From assembly GCF_025519785.1 (NCBI RefSeq), contig NZ_JAOPKZ010000002.1:1-64000 (forward strand): DNA of 64,000 nucleotides, read 5' to 3'. This DNA is from Staphylococcus marylandisciuri (GTDB taxonomy: Bacteria > Bacillota > Bacilli > Staphylococcales > Staphylococcaceae). The notes under the pieces were generated by a model, which had not been told where the DNA came from, made no database searches, and saw only the letters and a program-made list of their open reading frames with translations. This document shows positions 19,233-28,453 of this stretch, piece after piece; position 1 is the first letter of the stretch; every line of letters begins with the position of its first letter. A program made the position numbers and the translations under genes.

Positions 19233-19392
19233 CTCAATCACTCCTACCTTGCCTTCTCTTACATTCGTATGACTACATGACCTCATTAGCATTCACTTTA
19301 TCACACGTGATGAATCCAAAATAGTGTTATTATAATTTCTTGCAAATGAAATTTATAAACTTATCTGAAAATTTTTGATATAATATACAGAA

Positions 19393-19552
19393 CGAGGTTG
19401 GGACGAATGCGTTTAGCACTTGAGCTAAACTGAACGATGAGCAACATTGCGTGCCAAATTTTGGCACATCGTAAGCGTTTCTGTCGACAATCCTGCTTTT
19501 GGGTCGCCGTTAATCGGTTTCAGAGAGCACAGAAACTTTATCTCTCAACCTA
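19393..19552 (-). repeat. Module B repeat, reversed, extended form
   Basis: Begins GAGGTTGGGAC, contains GTTTCTGTCGACAATCCTGC and TGGGTCGCCGTTAATCGG, and ends CTCTCAACCT, the reverse complement of module B plus an extra central hairpin (GTGCCAAATTTTGGCAC). It ends about 45 bases before the citrate carrier start. Confidence 0.75.
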
Positions 19553-19598
19553 CTTAAGGGGTGAACAGTAGTCATTATAACAAAAAGGGGATGTTGTT

Positions 19599-20969
19599 AT
19601 GTTTGATAATAGTGTTGGGCTCACGGTAATTGGTATCGCAATCATCGTTTCTATCGTCGGCCTATTGATTGCGAAAAAAATTAGTCCAGTTGTAGGAATG
19701 ACACTTATACCTGTGATTGGTGCCCTCATTCTAGGCCATACCTTACACGACATTGTGAAATACTTTAACAGTGGTGTAGGACAAGTCATGAACGTTGTAA
19801 TCATGTTCGTTTTTGCAATTATTTTCTTTGGCATTATGTCAGATAGTGGCGTTTTTAAGCCTTTAGTTAAGCGCTTAATATTATTGACAAGAGGAAATGT
19901 TATTATCGTTTGTATCGTCACTGCACTGATTGGTACTTTTATTCAACTCGACGGTGCTGGGGCAACAACGTTCTTACTATCTATACCTGCTTTGTTACCC
20001 TTATATCGCGCTTTAAATATGAATCGCTATTTACTTATATTAATACTAGGGCTAAGCGCTTCAATCATCAATATGATTCCTTGGGGCGGCCCCATGGCTC
20101 GAACTGCGACAGTGCTGCATGAGAAAGATGTAAATGCTTTATGGTACGGCGTCATACCAGTGCAAATCGTAGGCGTGATACTGGTTCTTATCTTTTCAGC
20201 ATTTCTAGGTTGGCGCGAACAACGTAGAATTCGCCGACTCATACAACAAGGTGAAATCAAAGATACGCAAAATATCGATATTCATAAGTTAGTTAAAGAC
20301 TATGAATATGACCAAGATATTAAGTTTCCTGTGCGTGGGCGTGCAGTAAGTCAACCTTGGATCATTTGGGTTAATGTAGTGTTGACACTCGTTGTAATCG
20401 TTGCCATGTTAGCGAATTGGGCACCACCAGAATTCGCTTTCTTGATAGGTACTGCCTTAGCTCTTATCATTAACTTTAAAGATGTGGATGAACAAATGGA
20501 CCGCTTGAAAGCCCATGCCCCTAACGCCTTAATGATGGCAGCAGTTATCATTGCGGCAGGCATGTTTCTCGGCATATTAAACGAAACAGGTATGTTGAAA
20601 GCTATTGCAGTCAATTTCATCAAAGTTATTCCTGATGGGGTTGGTCCATACTTACATATCATAGTCGGTATATTCGGTGTTCCTCTCGATTTGTTAACGA
20701 GCACGGATGCTTATTACTTTGCACTCTTACCAATAGTCGAGCAGACTGCGCATCAATTTGGTGTAGCTCCAACTTCTACCGCCTATGCCATGTTGATAGG
20801 TAACATTATAGGTACGTTTGTAAGCCCGTTCTCACCTGCTTTGTGGTTAGCAATTGGACTAGCCGAAGCCAATATGGGAACTTACATTAAATATGCATTC
20901 TTCTGGATTTGGGGCTTTGCTATAATTATGCTAGCGATTGCTATATTAATGGGTGTGATTACCATTTAA
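19599..20969 (+). CDS. CitMHS-family citrate/proton symporter
   Basis: 456-residue carrier with about twelve hydrophobic segments. The family imports citrate as a complex with Mg2+ or other divalent cations with protons. Conserved parts include the LDGAGATTFLLSIPALLPL segment, IPWGGPMARTA and, near the C-terminus, the LTSTDAYYFALLPI block. AAGGGG precedes the ATG. It is monocistronic with a terminator at 21053 and a second hairpin at 21105, convergent with an MFS gene. The cation preference (Mg versus Ca) cannot be read. Confidence 0.86.
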   Translation: MFDNSVGLTVIGIAIIVSIVGLLIAKKISPVVGMTLIPVIGALILGHTLHDIVKYFNSGVGQVMNVVIMFVFAIIFFGIMSDSGVFKPLVKRLILLTRGNVIIVCIVTALIGTFIQLDGAGATTFLLSIPALLPLYRALNMNRYLLILILGLSASIINMIPWGGPMARTATVLHEKDVNALWYGVIPVQIVGVILVLIFSAFLGWREQRRIRRLIQQGEIKDTQNIDIHKLVKDYEYDQDIKFPVRGRAVSQPWIIWVNVVLTLVVIVAMLANWAPPEFAFLIGTALALIINFKDVDEQMDRLKAHAPNALMMAAVIIAAGMFLGILNETGMLKAIAVNFIKVIPDGVGPYLHIIVGIFGVPLDLLTSTDAYYFALLPIVEQTAHQFGVAPTSTAYAMLIGNIIGTFVSPFSPALWLAIGLAEANMGTYIKYAFFWIWGFAIIMLAIAILMGVITI

Positions 20970-21014
20970 CTTTAAATTCAAACGTGCTGCCGATAATTAA
21001 ACATGTGGAAATGG

Positions 21015-21096
21015 GTAGTACGTTGTGCTATACAGCATATTATTAAAGCACAAACTTCGAGATCCTCGTAAATTTACGAAGACCTCGAAGTTTTTT
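21015..21096 (+). terminator. Terminator of the citrate carrier gene
   Basis: AACTTCGAG (21053-21061) pairs with CTCGAAGTT, with TCGTAAATTTACGA nested in the loop, then TTTTTT. It is preceded by GTAGTACGTTGTGCTA (21015-21030), the same block seen before the terminator at 6053, so this is a small repeat family. Confidence 0.82.
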
Positions 21097-21104
21097 CGAT
21101 AACT

Positions 21105-21155
21105 GGGAGCGGGACAGAAATCTAATTTGACTAAAAAGATTTCTGTCCCGCTCCC
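21105..21155. repeat. Short palindromic form of module A between convergent genes
   Basis: Same 19-bp stem as at 19165 with loop AATTTGACTAAAA. It ends seven bases from the stop of the convergent MFS gene and probably works as a terminator in both directions. Confidence 0.9.
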
Positions 21156-21161
21156 ATTATA

Positions 21162-22343
21162 TTATTCGAATTCAGAATCGCTATAGTTCAATGTTTGTTT
21201 CAAACTAATTGCTATTATTAAGACTAATACACCTATCCCTGCTGAGAAATACGTCGTAGCGTAAACACTTAAATTAGAAACTACCAAGCCTCCAACTATG
21301 CTACCGACGCCAATACCAGCATTTAAGCTCGACATATTCCAACTCATGACTTGACTGGTATCACCTTCAACTTGATCAATAATTCCACTTTGCACAGCGG
21401 GATTAGTACTCCATTGCATAATATTCCAAATAAATATGCCTAAGATAAGAATAATTGATGTGGCAAGTAGTTGGTTCAAGAGTGACATCATGATGATAAA
21501 TGAGATAATAGAAATGATAAGCCAGCGTTTACTAGTCAGTCTATCAGATAAGAAACCACCCATTGATGTACCTGCAACACCTGCCACCCCATTGATTAGC
21601 AGAACGATAGAAACAAATGATAAAGTATGACCACTTTTAAGCATCAAAGGATTAATATAAATAAAAGTAATAGAATTTGCTACTAAAATTAAGAATGTAA
21701 TAGCTAAGTATTTGGCAACTTCAGCTGGCCGTAAGACTGTAGCATGGTTAGATTGATTGCTCATCGAACGATTAGCGTTTTTCGATGTTGGGGGTTTGAG
21801 GTAAGGGAGATAAAGAAACATTAACACCCCTGCTATCAAGCTAACAGCTACTATAAATACGAAAGTGTAGCGCCACCCCAATGCGCCTCCAATCATCGTT
21901 CCTATAGGTACGCCTAACACATTTGCACCACTAAACCCTGAATAGACAATGCCAATCATCTTACCTCGATTCATAGGAGTAGTTAACATGGCAGTTAACG
22001 CTAATATCTTTACAATAATTAACGCTGCTGCTGCGGAAGATACTATACGTCCTATCACTAATAAAGTGAAATTCGGCGCTATTGCGATCACAATATTACC
22101 TATAATAAAAAATACTAGCGTCCATAACAGTAACGGTTTAGGTCGAAAATGAGTCGTTAAACGCACTAATATCGGCCCGGCAACCGCAAACGTTATCGCA
22201 TAAAGAGTGACGAGTTGTCCGATAATAGCTTCTGAAACATGTAAATCGTGACTCATTAAGTTCATAATGCCAGCTACCATCATCTCAACCATTCCCACTA
22301 TAAATGTACACAGTATAAAGGTTACAACACGCATCACTGACAT
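21162..22343 (-). CDS. MFS transporter, DHA1 (AraJ/sugar-efflux-like) family
   Basis: 393-residue, twelve-helix permease. N-terminal EMMVAGIMNLMSHDL and the GRIVSSAAAALIIV segment resemble AraJ/YdhP-type exporters, and a GxLSDRLTSKR loop follows the sixth helix. It likely exports a drug or sugar with protons, but the substrate is unknown. The start ATG has a GGATGGG-like site. Transcribed alone, with a repeat hairpin at its 3-prime end. Confidence 0.75.
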   Translation of the reverse strand: MSVMRVVTFILCTFIVGMVEMMVAGIMNLMSHDLHVSEAIIGQLVTLYAITFAVAGPILVRLTTHFRPKPLLLWTLVFFIIGNIVIAIAPNFTLLVIGRIVSSAAAALIIVKILALTAMLTTPMNRGKMIGIVYSGFSGANVLGVPIGTMIGGALGWRYTFVFIVAVSLIAGVLMFLYLPYLKPPTSKNANRSMSNQSNHATVLRPAEVAKYLAITFLILVANSITFIYINPLMLKSGHTLSFVSIVLLINGVAGVAGTSMGGFLSDRLTSKRWLIISIISFIIMMSLLNQLLATSIILILGIFIWNIMQWSTNPAVQSGIIDQVEGDTSQVMSWNMSSLNAGIGVGSIVGGLVVSNLSVYATTYFSAGIGVLVLIIAISLKQTLNYSDSEFE

Positions 22344-22450
22344 TTTAAAATCCCATCCTTACTCAACCGGAAATTTATCTATAACATTTCTATTATAAAT
22401 TAAGTATATGCACTTTAGTTATTACTTGCTTGTGAAATCCAAAAGATCAC

Positions 22451-23209
22451 TCAGAGGTTACGCCCTATGAGTTGATTACGATGATTGAAGAATTGCCGGT
22501 AGCTTAGATAAGTTGCAATCAAAGCAGAAATAATCGTCGCTGTAGTATGGATGAACACAACTAATAACTGGAATTTAATAGCTTCTAACGGAGGGACACC
22601 ACCGATAATAAGTCCAGTCATCATCCCTGGAATAGAAACCAATCCATAAGTCTTAACTGAGTCTATCGTAGGCACAATTGCTGTCTTAACACTTTCACGT
22701 ATTGTCGCTTTAGAAGCTAACTTAGGATCAGCACCCAAAGCTAACTTCGACTCTATCTCATCCATCTGTTTAACAAATTCCCGATCTAAATTTTGATAAG
22801 CTAAATTGATAGCAATCAACCCGTTATTGCCTAACATTCCTGCAATAGGTATCACTTCATTGGGTTTAAAGTCAATCGCTCCAGTAATAATCACACCCGC
22901 AAGCGGGATAGCTACGCCTACAAAGATTGAAACAAATGAGATCCAGAAAACATGATGCATGACTTGAGAAGCACGGCTTAAAGTATTCCATGAAGCATTA
23001 ATAATAATGACTAGCACAAAGATAAGTAATAACCACTTTTGATCTACGTTAAAAATAAAGTGTAATATAAAACCTAATATCACTAACTGTATAACCGCTC
23101 TTATTGTAGCAATGACTAAATCTTTAATAATATGTAACTTTTCAACGTAAGAGACGATAATGGGAAAGAGCAACAATAAAGCAGTTATCGTTAAGGCAGT
23201 TGTGCTCAT
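22451..23209 (-). CDS. fetB: ABC transporter permease, FetB/YbbM (UPF0014) family
   Basis: 252-residue membrane protein with about seven hydrophobic segments. Family hallmarks are NASWNTLSRASQ, IPIAGMLGNNGLIAINLAYQ and PGMMTGLIIGGVPPLEAIK. In E. coli FetAB exports iron and protects from peroxide; here that is inferred. The start overlaps the end of the ATPase gene by four bases. Confidence 0.83.
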   Translation of the reverse strand: MSTTALTITALLLLFPIIVSYVEKLHIIKDLVIATIRAVIQLVILGFILHFIFNVDQKWLLLIFVLVIIINASWNTLSRASQVMHHVFWISFVSIFVGVAIPLAGVIITGAIDFKPNEVIPIAGMLGNNGLIAINLAYQNLDREFVKQMDEIESKLALGADPKLASKATIRESVKTAIVPTIDSVKTYGLVSIPGMMTGLIIGGVPPLEAIKFQLLVVFIHTTATIISALIATYLSYRQFFNHRNQLIGRNL

Positions 23210-23856
23210 GATAGATCCTCCTCACTCTCTATTTTTCCATCAACGAGACGTATTCTCTTCTTGAAATATCTCATACTTTGATCATTACTATGTGTGATCC
23301 ACAAGATGGCTACATCCTGTTTAGCGAGTTCGAAGATTAACTTTTCTATCTTCTCACTATTTTGCGTATCCAGCGCGCTAGTCGCTTCATCTAATAGCAG
23401 AATCTTGGGCGTATACATCAACTGTCTGGCGATCGTAATCCGTTGACGTTCCCCTCCCGAAAGCGGTCGTACATCCGTATTGAAATCATAATGCCCTAGC
23501 CCCACAGCTTTAAGCAGTTTTTTTGCACGCTTTTTATCGAAACTGTCATTACGTACTTCAGCTGGAAAGGCGAGGTTCTCCCCTATAGTGTGATCAAATA
23601 AGTCACTTTCTTGAAGCAAATAGCTAATTTCTTTACGCAATTGTTCAGGTTGAATGTCTTCATAATCTTTCCCTTCGAAATAAATCTTTCCAGATGTCGG
23701 GCTAATTAAATTATCGATTAACCTTAAAAACGTACTCTTCCCACTACCGGAAGGTCCGACAATCGCAACTGTATCACCTTTGTTGAGCTTAAAATTAATA
23801 CTATCAATAATTGTTCGTTTGTTAACTTGATATGACACATTTTTTAATTCCAACAT
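23206..23856 (-). CDS. fetA: ABC transporter ATPase, FetA/YbbL-like
   Basis: 216-residue ATPase: Walker A GPSGSGKST (34-42), Q-loop ISYLLQESDLF, signature LSGGERQRI, Walker B ILLLDEATSALD and switch His in WITHSND. It partners the FetB-type permease with a coupled ATGA junction. AAGGAG precedes the ATG. Upstream (23857-24010) is AT-rich and presumably carries the promoter. Confidence 0.85.
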   Translation of the reverse strand: MLELKNVSYQVNKRTIIDSINFKLNKGDTVAIVGPSGSGKSTFLRLIDNLISPTSGKIYFEGKDYEDIQPEQLRKEISYLLQESDLFDHTIGENLAFPAEVRNDSFDKKRAKKLLKAVGLGHYDFNTDVRPLSGGERQRITIARQLMYTPKILLLDEATSALDTQNSEKIEKLIFELAKQDVAILWITHSNDQSMRYFKKRIRLVDGKIESEEDLS

Positions 23857-24010
23857 ATGGCTATCTCCTTTTTAACATTAATAGCTATTAATTTCTTATT
23901 CCCTAATTATACAAAATAAATTATACATAATTTAAATTTCACTGAAAGTGTCATTCAGTGGGTTAAATTGAGAGTTAGCTTTTATCTTTATAACTCTCAA
24001 TATTAGGGGA

Positions 24011-24470
24011 CAGGGTGAGATTTAAAGTTTCTGTTCTGGGTAATCGATGAACGGCGTCCCAAAAGCAGGAGTGTCGACAGAAACGCTCATGATTCGGGAG
24101 CGGGACATAAATCTAATTTGACTAAAAAGATTTCGTAGTCCCGCTCCGGCAAGGATGACTAGAATTGAAAAAAGCTTGATACAAGCGCATTTTCAAATCA
24201 GTCATCTACTGCCGAGATGTTGAAGGGAGCGGGACAGAAATCTAATTTGACTAAAAAGATTTCGTAGTCCCGCCCCGGCAAGGATGACTAGAATTGAAAA
24301 AAGCTTGATACAAGCGCATTTTCAAATCAGTCATCTACTGCCAAGATGATAAAAGAAGCTGAGACATTACTTTATGTCCCAGCCTCTTTCTCTCTAGTCA
24401 AAGACCTTTATATCCCAGCCTCATGTCCCGCTTCTCTTCAATTCCTAAACGCATTTATCCCGATCTTACT
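24011..24470 (+). repeat. Composite repeat: B plus two A modules plus end hairpins
   Basis: Module B (GGTGAGATTTAAAG ... GATTCGG) leads into A copies at 24096 and 24225 (129-bp period), then ACATTACTTTATGTCCCAGCCTC and AGACCTTTATATCCCAGCCTC, and an end module ATTTATCCCGATCTT. No gene in 23857-24522. Confidence 0.87.
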
Positions 24471-24522
24471 CTTAGGTTTAACCTGTTATCTCAGGTTACA
24501 GTTGAAGAATAAAGTAAAAGCG

Positions 24523-25311
24523 TTAACTCCCATTGACGATATTCGCTATACTGGCGATCAAATTACAGAGCATGTGAAAAGTAATACTTACAGCAAGATT
24601 ACGCTCTGACTTCATATAGACAAACACAATTCCAATTGCAATAAAGAGATACGAGCCAAATTCAAAAGGGGACGTGGCACCAATGACATGCACACTAGTA
24701 AAGAGAAATACAGATAATGCTGCTGCAACTTGATATGTAATCTTTTTACCTAACTCATGAATAATTAAATGTCTAAAGATCAACTCTTCAACAAATGGAG
24801 TGATAATCGCTACGTTTATCACAGTAATAGGCATTAACCAGCCAACATGAAATAGTTGATTGACCGACTCTTCATTTTGCGTTTCATTAAACTGCAGTGA
24901 TTTAGGCAAGAACTGAGTTAGCCAGTCGTAGCCAGTTTCTAATAAAATGGTGATGATATAGGTCACTACAATTAAGAAGATATAGTATCTTACAGCTTTA
25001 AAACGTTGCCTTGCTACCTTTAACAAATGATGACGTCGGTGCATGAGATAGAAAACTAGTAGTATAAGTAAAAGCCCTAGCGTATCAGCTATCAAACTTG
25101 CTGTATTGCTAACAATTGAATCCTCACCAGACTGATTAAACTCGGGTATGAATATACTAAAGAGAAGCTTGATGACGAGTTCGACAATAGCTGGCACGAT
25201 AAAATAAAGAGGAATCAACCAATAATCGCGTTTCACCATGGAACTTGCTTGCCAAAATGAATAGATTTTCGAAGGCGCTTTATGCTTTTTTGTTTTAAAC
25301 ACGACTGTCAT
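24523..25311 (-). CDS. CPBP-family intramembrane glutamic endopeptidase
   Basis: 262-residue membrane protein with six to seven hydrophobic segments and the CPBP (Abi/CAAX-protease-like) motifs: EELIFRH (motif 1) and FTSVHVIG (motif 2), where Glu-Glu and His form the active site inside the membrane. Family members process prenylated or hydrophobic peptides or take part in bacteriocin self-immunity; the substrate here is unknown. Start is uncertain: the ATG at 25311 has GGAAAGG directly before it, while a GTG at 25341 has no ribosome site. Repeats lie just beyond its 3-prime end. Confidence 0.8.
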   Translation of the reverse strand: MTVVFKTKKHKAPSKIYSFWQASSMVKRDYWLIPLYFIVPAIVELVIKLLFSIFIPEFNQSGEDSIVSNTASLIADTLGLLLILLVFYLMHRRHHLLKVARQRFKAVRYYIFLIVVTYIITILLETGYDWLTQFLPKSLQFNETQNEESVNQLFHVGWLMPITVINVAIITPFVEELIFRHLIIHELGKKITYQVAAALSVFLFTSVHVIGATSPFEFGSYLFIAIGIVFVYMKSERNLAVSITFHMLCNLIASIANIVNGS

Positions 25312-25454
25312 CCTTTCCACATCATATGCTAGACATACCACATTTTAAGATTGAGAACAAAAGTCTCGTAACGGCGTATTATAGATCACCTTAATCCCTC
25401 GTGATTATAGTCATACAATAGTCCTAACTCTTGCCTCTATAACACAAATGAGAA

Positions 25455-25496
25455 CCCTCGCCGTGTGATAAGTATGCTTTCACACCAAATCGAGGG
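25455..25496 (-). terminator. Possible terminator of the SDR gene
   Basis: CCCTCG (25455-25460) pairs with CGAGGG (25491-25496) with GTGTGA/TCACAC stacked inside. The following T-run on the minus strand is weak. Confidence 0.5.
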
Positions 25497-25548
25497 CTCG
25501 GAACTTTATACTGACTATTTAAATCTCGGATTTACTCGTTAATTTCAC

Positions 25549-26370
25549 TTATTCATCTATCGTCCGCTTCCAGTAGTCATCACTTAACATTTCTCCAGGC
25601 CATGTATACGCCATTACACCACCATCTATTCTAATCGTCTCTCCAGTTATAAATGAACTTTCATCTGAAGCTAGAAAAACAACCAGTTTCGCAACTTCTT
25701 CAGGCTTCCCTAACCGACCTAGAGGCGTCATCCACTTTTGATTCTCACGGAAAGTCTTGCCTTCTTCATCATCTTGCGTTCCTGTTAGTTTGTCGACTAA
25801 CGGCGTTTCTATCGTACCTGGTGCTATCGCATTGGCACGTATATTGTTACGGCCGTATTCGATCGCAGTTGAACGCGTAAAGTTGATCACGCCGCCTTTA
25901 GCAGCATTATATCCTGAGCGATATAAATCAGCAGCTTGACCTGAAAAAGAAGATGTATTAATGATAGAGCCGCCATTTTCAAGCATAAGCGGAAGCACGA
26001 ATTTGGTCATCATAAATGTGCCACGCAAATCAACATTCATGATCTTATCAAACACTTCCATAGGGTATTCATGTATGCGTCCTGCGCCATTATCGACTCC
26101 AGCATTATTAAACAAAGCATCAACACGACCATATTGTCGTTCTACAGTTTGGACAAATGTTTCAATTTCACTCTGGTCAGAGACATCCACTATAAACGCC
26201 GTAGCTTTGCCACCCTCATCCTTAATTTCTCGCACTGTCTCATTAACATCATTAGAAATATCAACAGCTAAGACGTGCGCCCCTTCTAATGCCACTGCTT
26301 TCGCCGCTGCTGCACCTATACCTGTATGTGCTCCAGTCACTACAACTATCTTATCTTGTAATCTATTCAT
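25549..26370 (-). CDS. SDR-family NAD(P)-dependent oxidoreductase
   Basis: 273-residue classical short-chain dehydrogenase. Nucleotide motif TGAHTGIG (12-19), NNAG (88-91), catalytic Ser at 140-141, Tyr154 and Lys158 in YNAAK, and the ITGETIRIDGG ending typical of FabG/glucose-dehydrogenase-like enzymes. Substrate unknown. I start at 26370 because AAGGAG lies seven bases upstream of that ATG; eight extra codons are open further upstream but lack a ribosome site. Single gene, divergent from abgT. Confidence 0.85.
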   Translation of the reverse strand: MNRLQDKIVVVTGAHTGIGAAAAKAVALEGAHVLAVDISNDVNETVREIKDEGGKATAFIVDVSDQSEIETFVQTVERQYGRVDALFNNAGVDNGAGRIHEYPMEVFDKIMNVDLRGTFMMTKFVLPLMLENGGSIINTSSFSGQAADLYRSGYNAAKGGVINFTRSTAIEYGRNNIRANAIAPGTIETPLVDKLTGTQDDEEGKTFRENQKWMTPLGRLGKPEEVAKLVVFLASDESSFITGETIRIDGGVMAYTWPGEMLSDDYWKRTIDE

Positions 26371-26581
26371 CTTTATTCTCCTTTTCAAAGGCAAATTTCT
26401 CAGACACTTTCTTCATTCCACCACTGACATCTTTTAAACTCTAACTGATTTAAGTTACGTCGCTAGAAGAAGCGTCGTAATCGGTTCAAATCACTAATAT
26501 AATTTAAATTTCGAAAAATTGTTTTATTTATGTCTCTATCTTGTTATAATCACTCTAACCTTAAGGGGAGGGTTGTAAGAT

Positions 26582-28120
26582 ATGATTGATGAAAGAAAAA
26601 AGAAACCAACATTATTTAATAAATTTCTCAACGGGGTTGAACATGTAGGAAATCGCCTACCAGACCCTAGCATTTTATTTTTTCTTATTTGTGTTGCAGT
26701 TGCGATCATTACGTGGATAATATCTCTTTTCAATGTTTCAGTAAAACACCCTGGAACAGGTAAGGCGGTAGAAGTTAAGAGTATTATAGGCGTCGATGGC
26801 TTTCGAATGATACTCAATGATGCGATTAAAAATTTCTCAGAATTTCCTGCGCTCGGTATAGTGTTAGCTGTCATGTTAGGTGTTGGGATCGCTGAAAAAT
26901 CAGGCTATTTCGATAAATTGTTAATTCAAGTCGTGCATAAAGCACCGAGGAAATTGATCGTGCCTTGTATTATTATCATAGGTATATTAGGCAATGCTGC
27001 AGGTGATGCAGCGCCCATCGTACTACCACCGTTGACAGCAATGGTCTTTATTAAATTAGGCTATCACCCTATAGCTGGATTAGCGATGGCTTACGCGTCA
27101 TCCCTAGGTGGTTTCGCCGCAAACCTAATGCTCGGAATGTCTGATGCGATGAGCTATGCTTTCACCGAGCCAGCCACACGAATCGTCTCTGAGAGCACAA
27201 AGATTAACGTTGCCATGAACTGGTACTTTATTGCAGCAAGTGTCATCATTCTACTCCCAGGGGTGTACTGGGTAACAATGAAATTTGTTATACCACGCCT
27301 TGGCAAATATGACGCTGATGACGCACAGATCAAAGTTGATAGTTCAACTCAAAGCTTAACCAAGCAAGAAAGTCGAGCACTGTTCTGGGCGAATCTAAGT
27401 ATGATTGCCGTATTAGTCGCTATCGTACTGTGCGCCCTTCCTCAGCATAGTTTCTTACGTAACGCTAAGACAGGAAGCTTAATAGATGACGCGCCTTTAT
27501 TTAATGGGATAGGATTAATTATACTTATTCTCTTCTTAGTGCCAGGACTCATCTATGGCTTTATGATGAAAGAGTTTAAAGATTCAAAAGACCTAGGTAA
27601 GATGTTCGCTGATTCCATGTCATCTATGGGTTCATTTATCGTTATTGTATTCTTTGCTGCTCAAGTACTCGCCTTCTTGAAATGGAGTAATTTAGGCGTG
27701 GTCATAGCTGTTAAAGGTGCAGAGGCTTTAAATGGGCAAAATGGTGTAGTTATCATTATCGGAGTTATCTTTATTAGTGCGATCATAAATATGCTCGTAG
27801 GTAGCGCTTCTGCTAAATGGGGGTTGCTCGCTCCTATATTTATTCCTATGTTAATGTTACTTGGGTTCCACCCAGCATTAACACAAATGCTGTACCGCAT
27901 CGGGGATTCAATTAGTAATCCAATCACACCTATGATGCCCTACTTACCTTTACTCTTACAATACGCTCAACGTTACGATGAGAATATGAAGCTAGGCTCA
28001 TTATTATCAAGCTTAATGCCATATACGATTATACTCAGTATCGTTTGGCCTATCTTTATCATTATCTGGTATCTATTAGGGATACCGCTCGGACCTGGAG
28101 GACCGCTTCATATGAAATAA
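26582..28120 (+). CDS. AbgT-family transporter (p-aminobenzoyl-glutamate type)
   Basis: 512-residue polytopic carrier. The family takes up p-aminobenzoyl-glutamate in E. coli, while others export sulfonamides. Family features seen: RLPDPSILFF near the N-terminus, AGDAAPIVLPPLTAMVF, the SLGGFAANLMLGMSDAM segment, the SASAKWGLLAPIFIPM block and DSISNPITPMMPYLP. AAGGGGAGG precedes the ATG. Single gene; a module A repeat follows. No AbgA/AbgB hydrolase lies alongside, so an export or uptake role cannot be chosen. Confidence 0.88.
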   Translation: MIDERKKKPTLFNKFLNGVEHVGNRLPDPSILFFLICVAVAIITWIISLFNVSVKHPGTGKAVEVKSIIGVDGFRMILNDAIKNFSEFPALGIVLAVMLGVGIAEKSGYFDKLLIQVVHKAPRKLIVPCIIIIGILGNAAGDAAPIVLPPLTAMVFIKLGYHPIAGLAMAYASSLGGFAANLMLGMSDAMSYAFTEPATRIVSESTKINVAMNWYFIAASVIILLPGVYWVTMKFVIPRLGKYDADDAQIKVDSSTQSLTKQESRALFWANLSMIAVLVAIVLCALPQHSFLRNAKTGSLIDDAPLFNGIGLIILILFLVPGLIYGFMMKEFKDSKDLGKMFADSMSSMGSFIVIVFFAAQVLAFLKWSNLGVVIAVKGAEALNGQNGVVIIIGVIFISAIINMLVGSASAKWGLLAPIFIPMLMLLGFHPALTQMLYRIGDSISNPITPMMPYLPLLLQYAQRYDENMKLGSLLSSLMPYTIILSIVWPIFIIIWYLLGIPLGPGGPLHMK

Positions 28121-28172
28121 ATAAAGACAATTGAGTTATCTAGGAATAAAACCAAGAATAGAATAATTATTC

Positions 28173-28333
28173 GGGAGCGGGACAGAAATCTAATTTGAAT
28201 AAAAAAAGATTTCGTAGTCCCGCCCCGGCAAGGATGGTTAGAATTGAAAAAAGCTTGATACAAGCGCGTTTTCAGATCAGCCATCTACTGCCGAGATGTT
28301 GAAGAGGCTGGGATTTATGTCCCAGCCTCTTCA
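28173..28333 (+). repeat. Module A repeat with covarying stem
   Basis: A copy starting GGGAGCGGGACAG. This copy carries GATGGTTAG on one arm and GATCAGCCATC on the other, a compensatory change relative to GATGACTAG/CAGTCATC. It ends in GGCTGGGATTTATGTCCCAGCC, a small hairpin. The rest of 28121-28453 shows no gene. Confidence 0.87.
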
Positions 28334-28453
28334 ATCTGAAAGCTCAACTGCCCTCCTCATTATCATATGTTATTAATCAAATGCCTTGCGCAGAGCTCAC
28401 CTATTAACTACCTCAAACTATGTTTTAACTATACTATTTACTACCCTTGTCAT

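Noticed and set aside
24346-24609. 87-codon plus-strand frame
   Set aside because: Most of it is translated repeat DNA, and the end is antisense to the CPBP gene.
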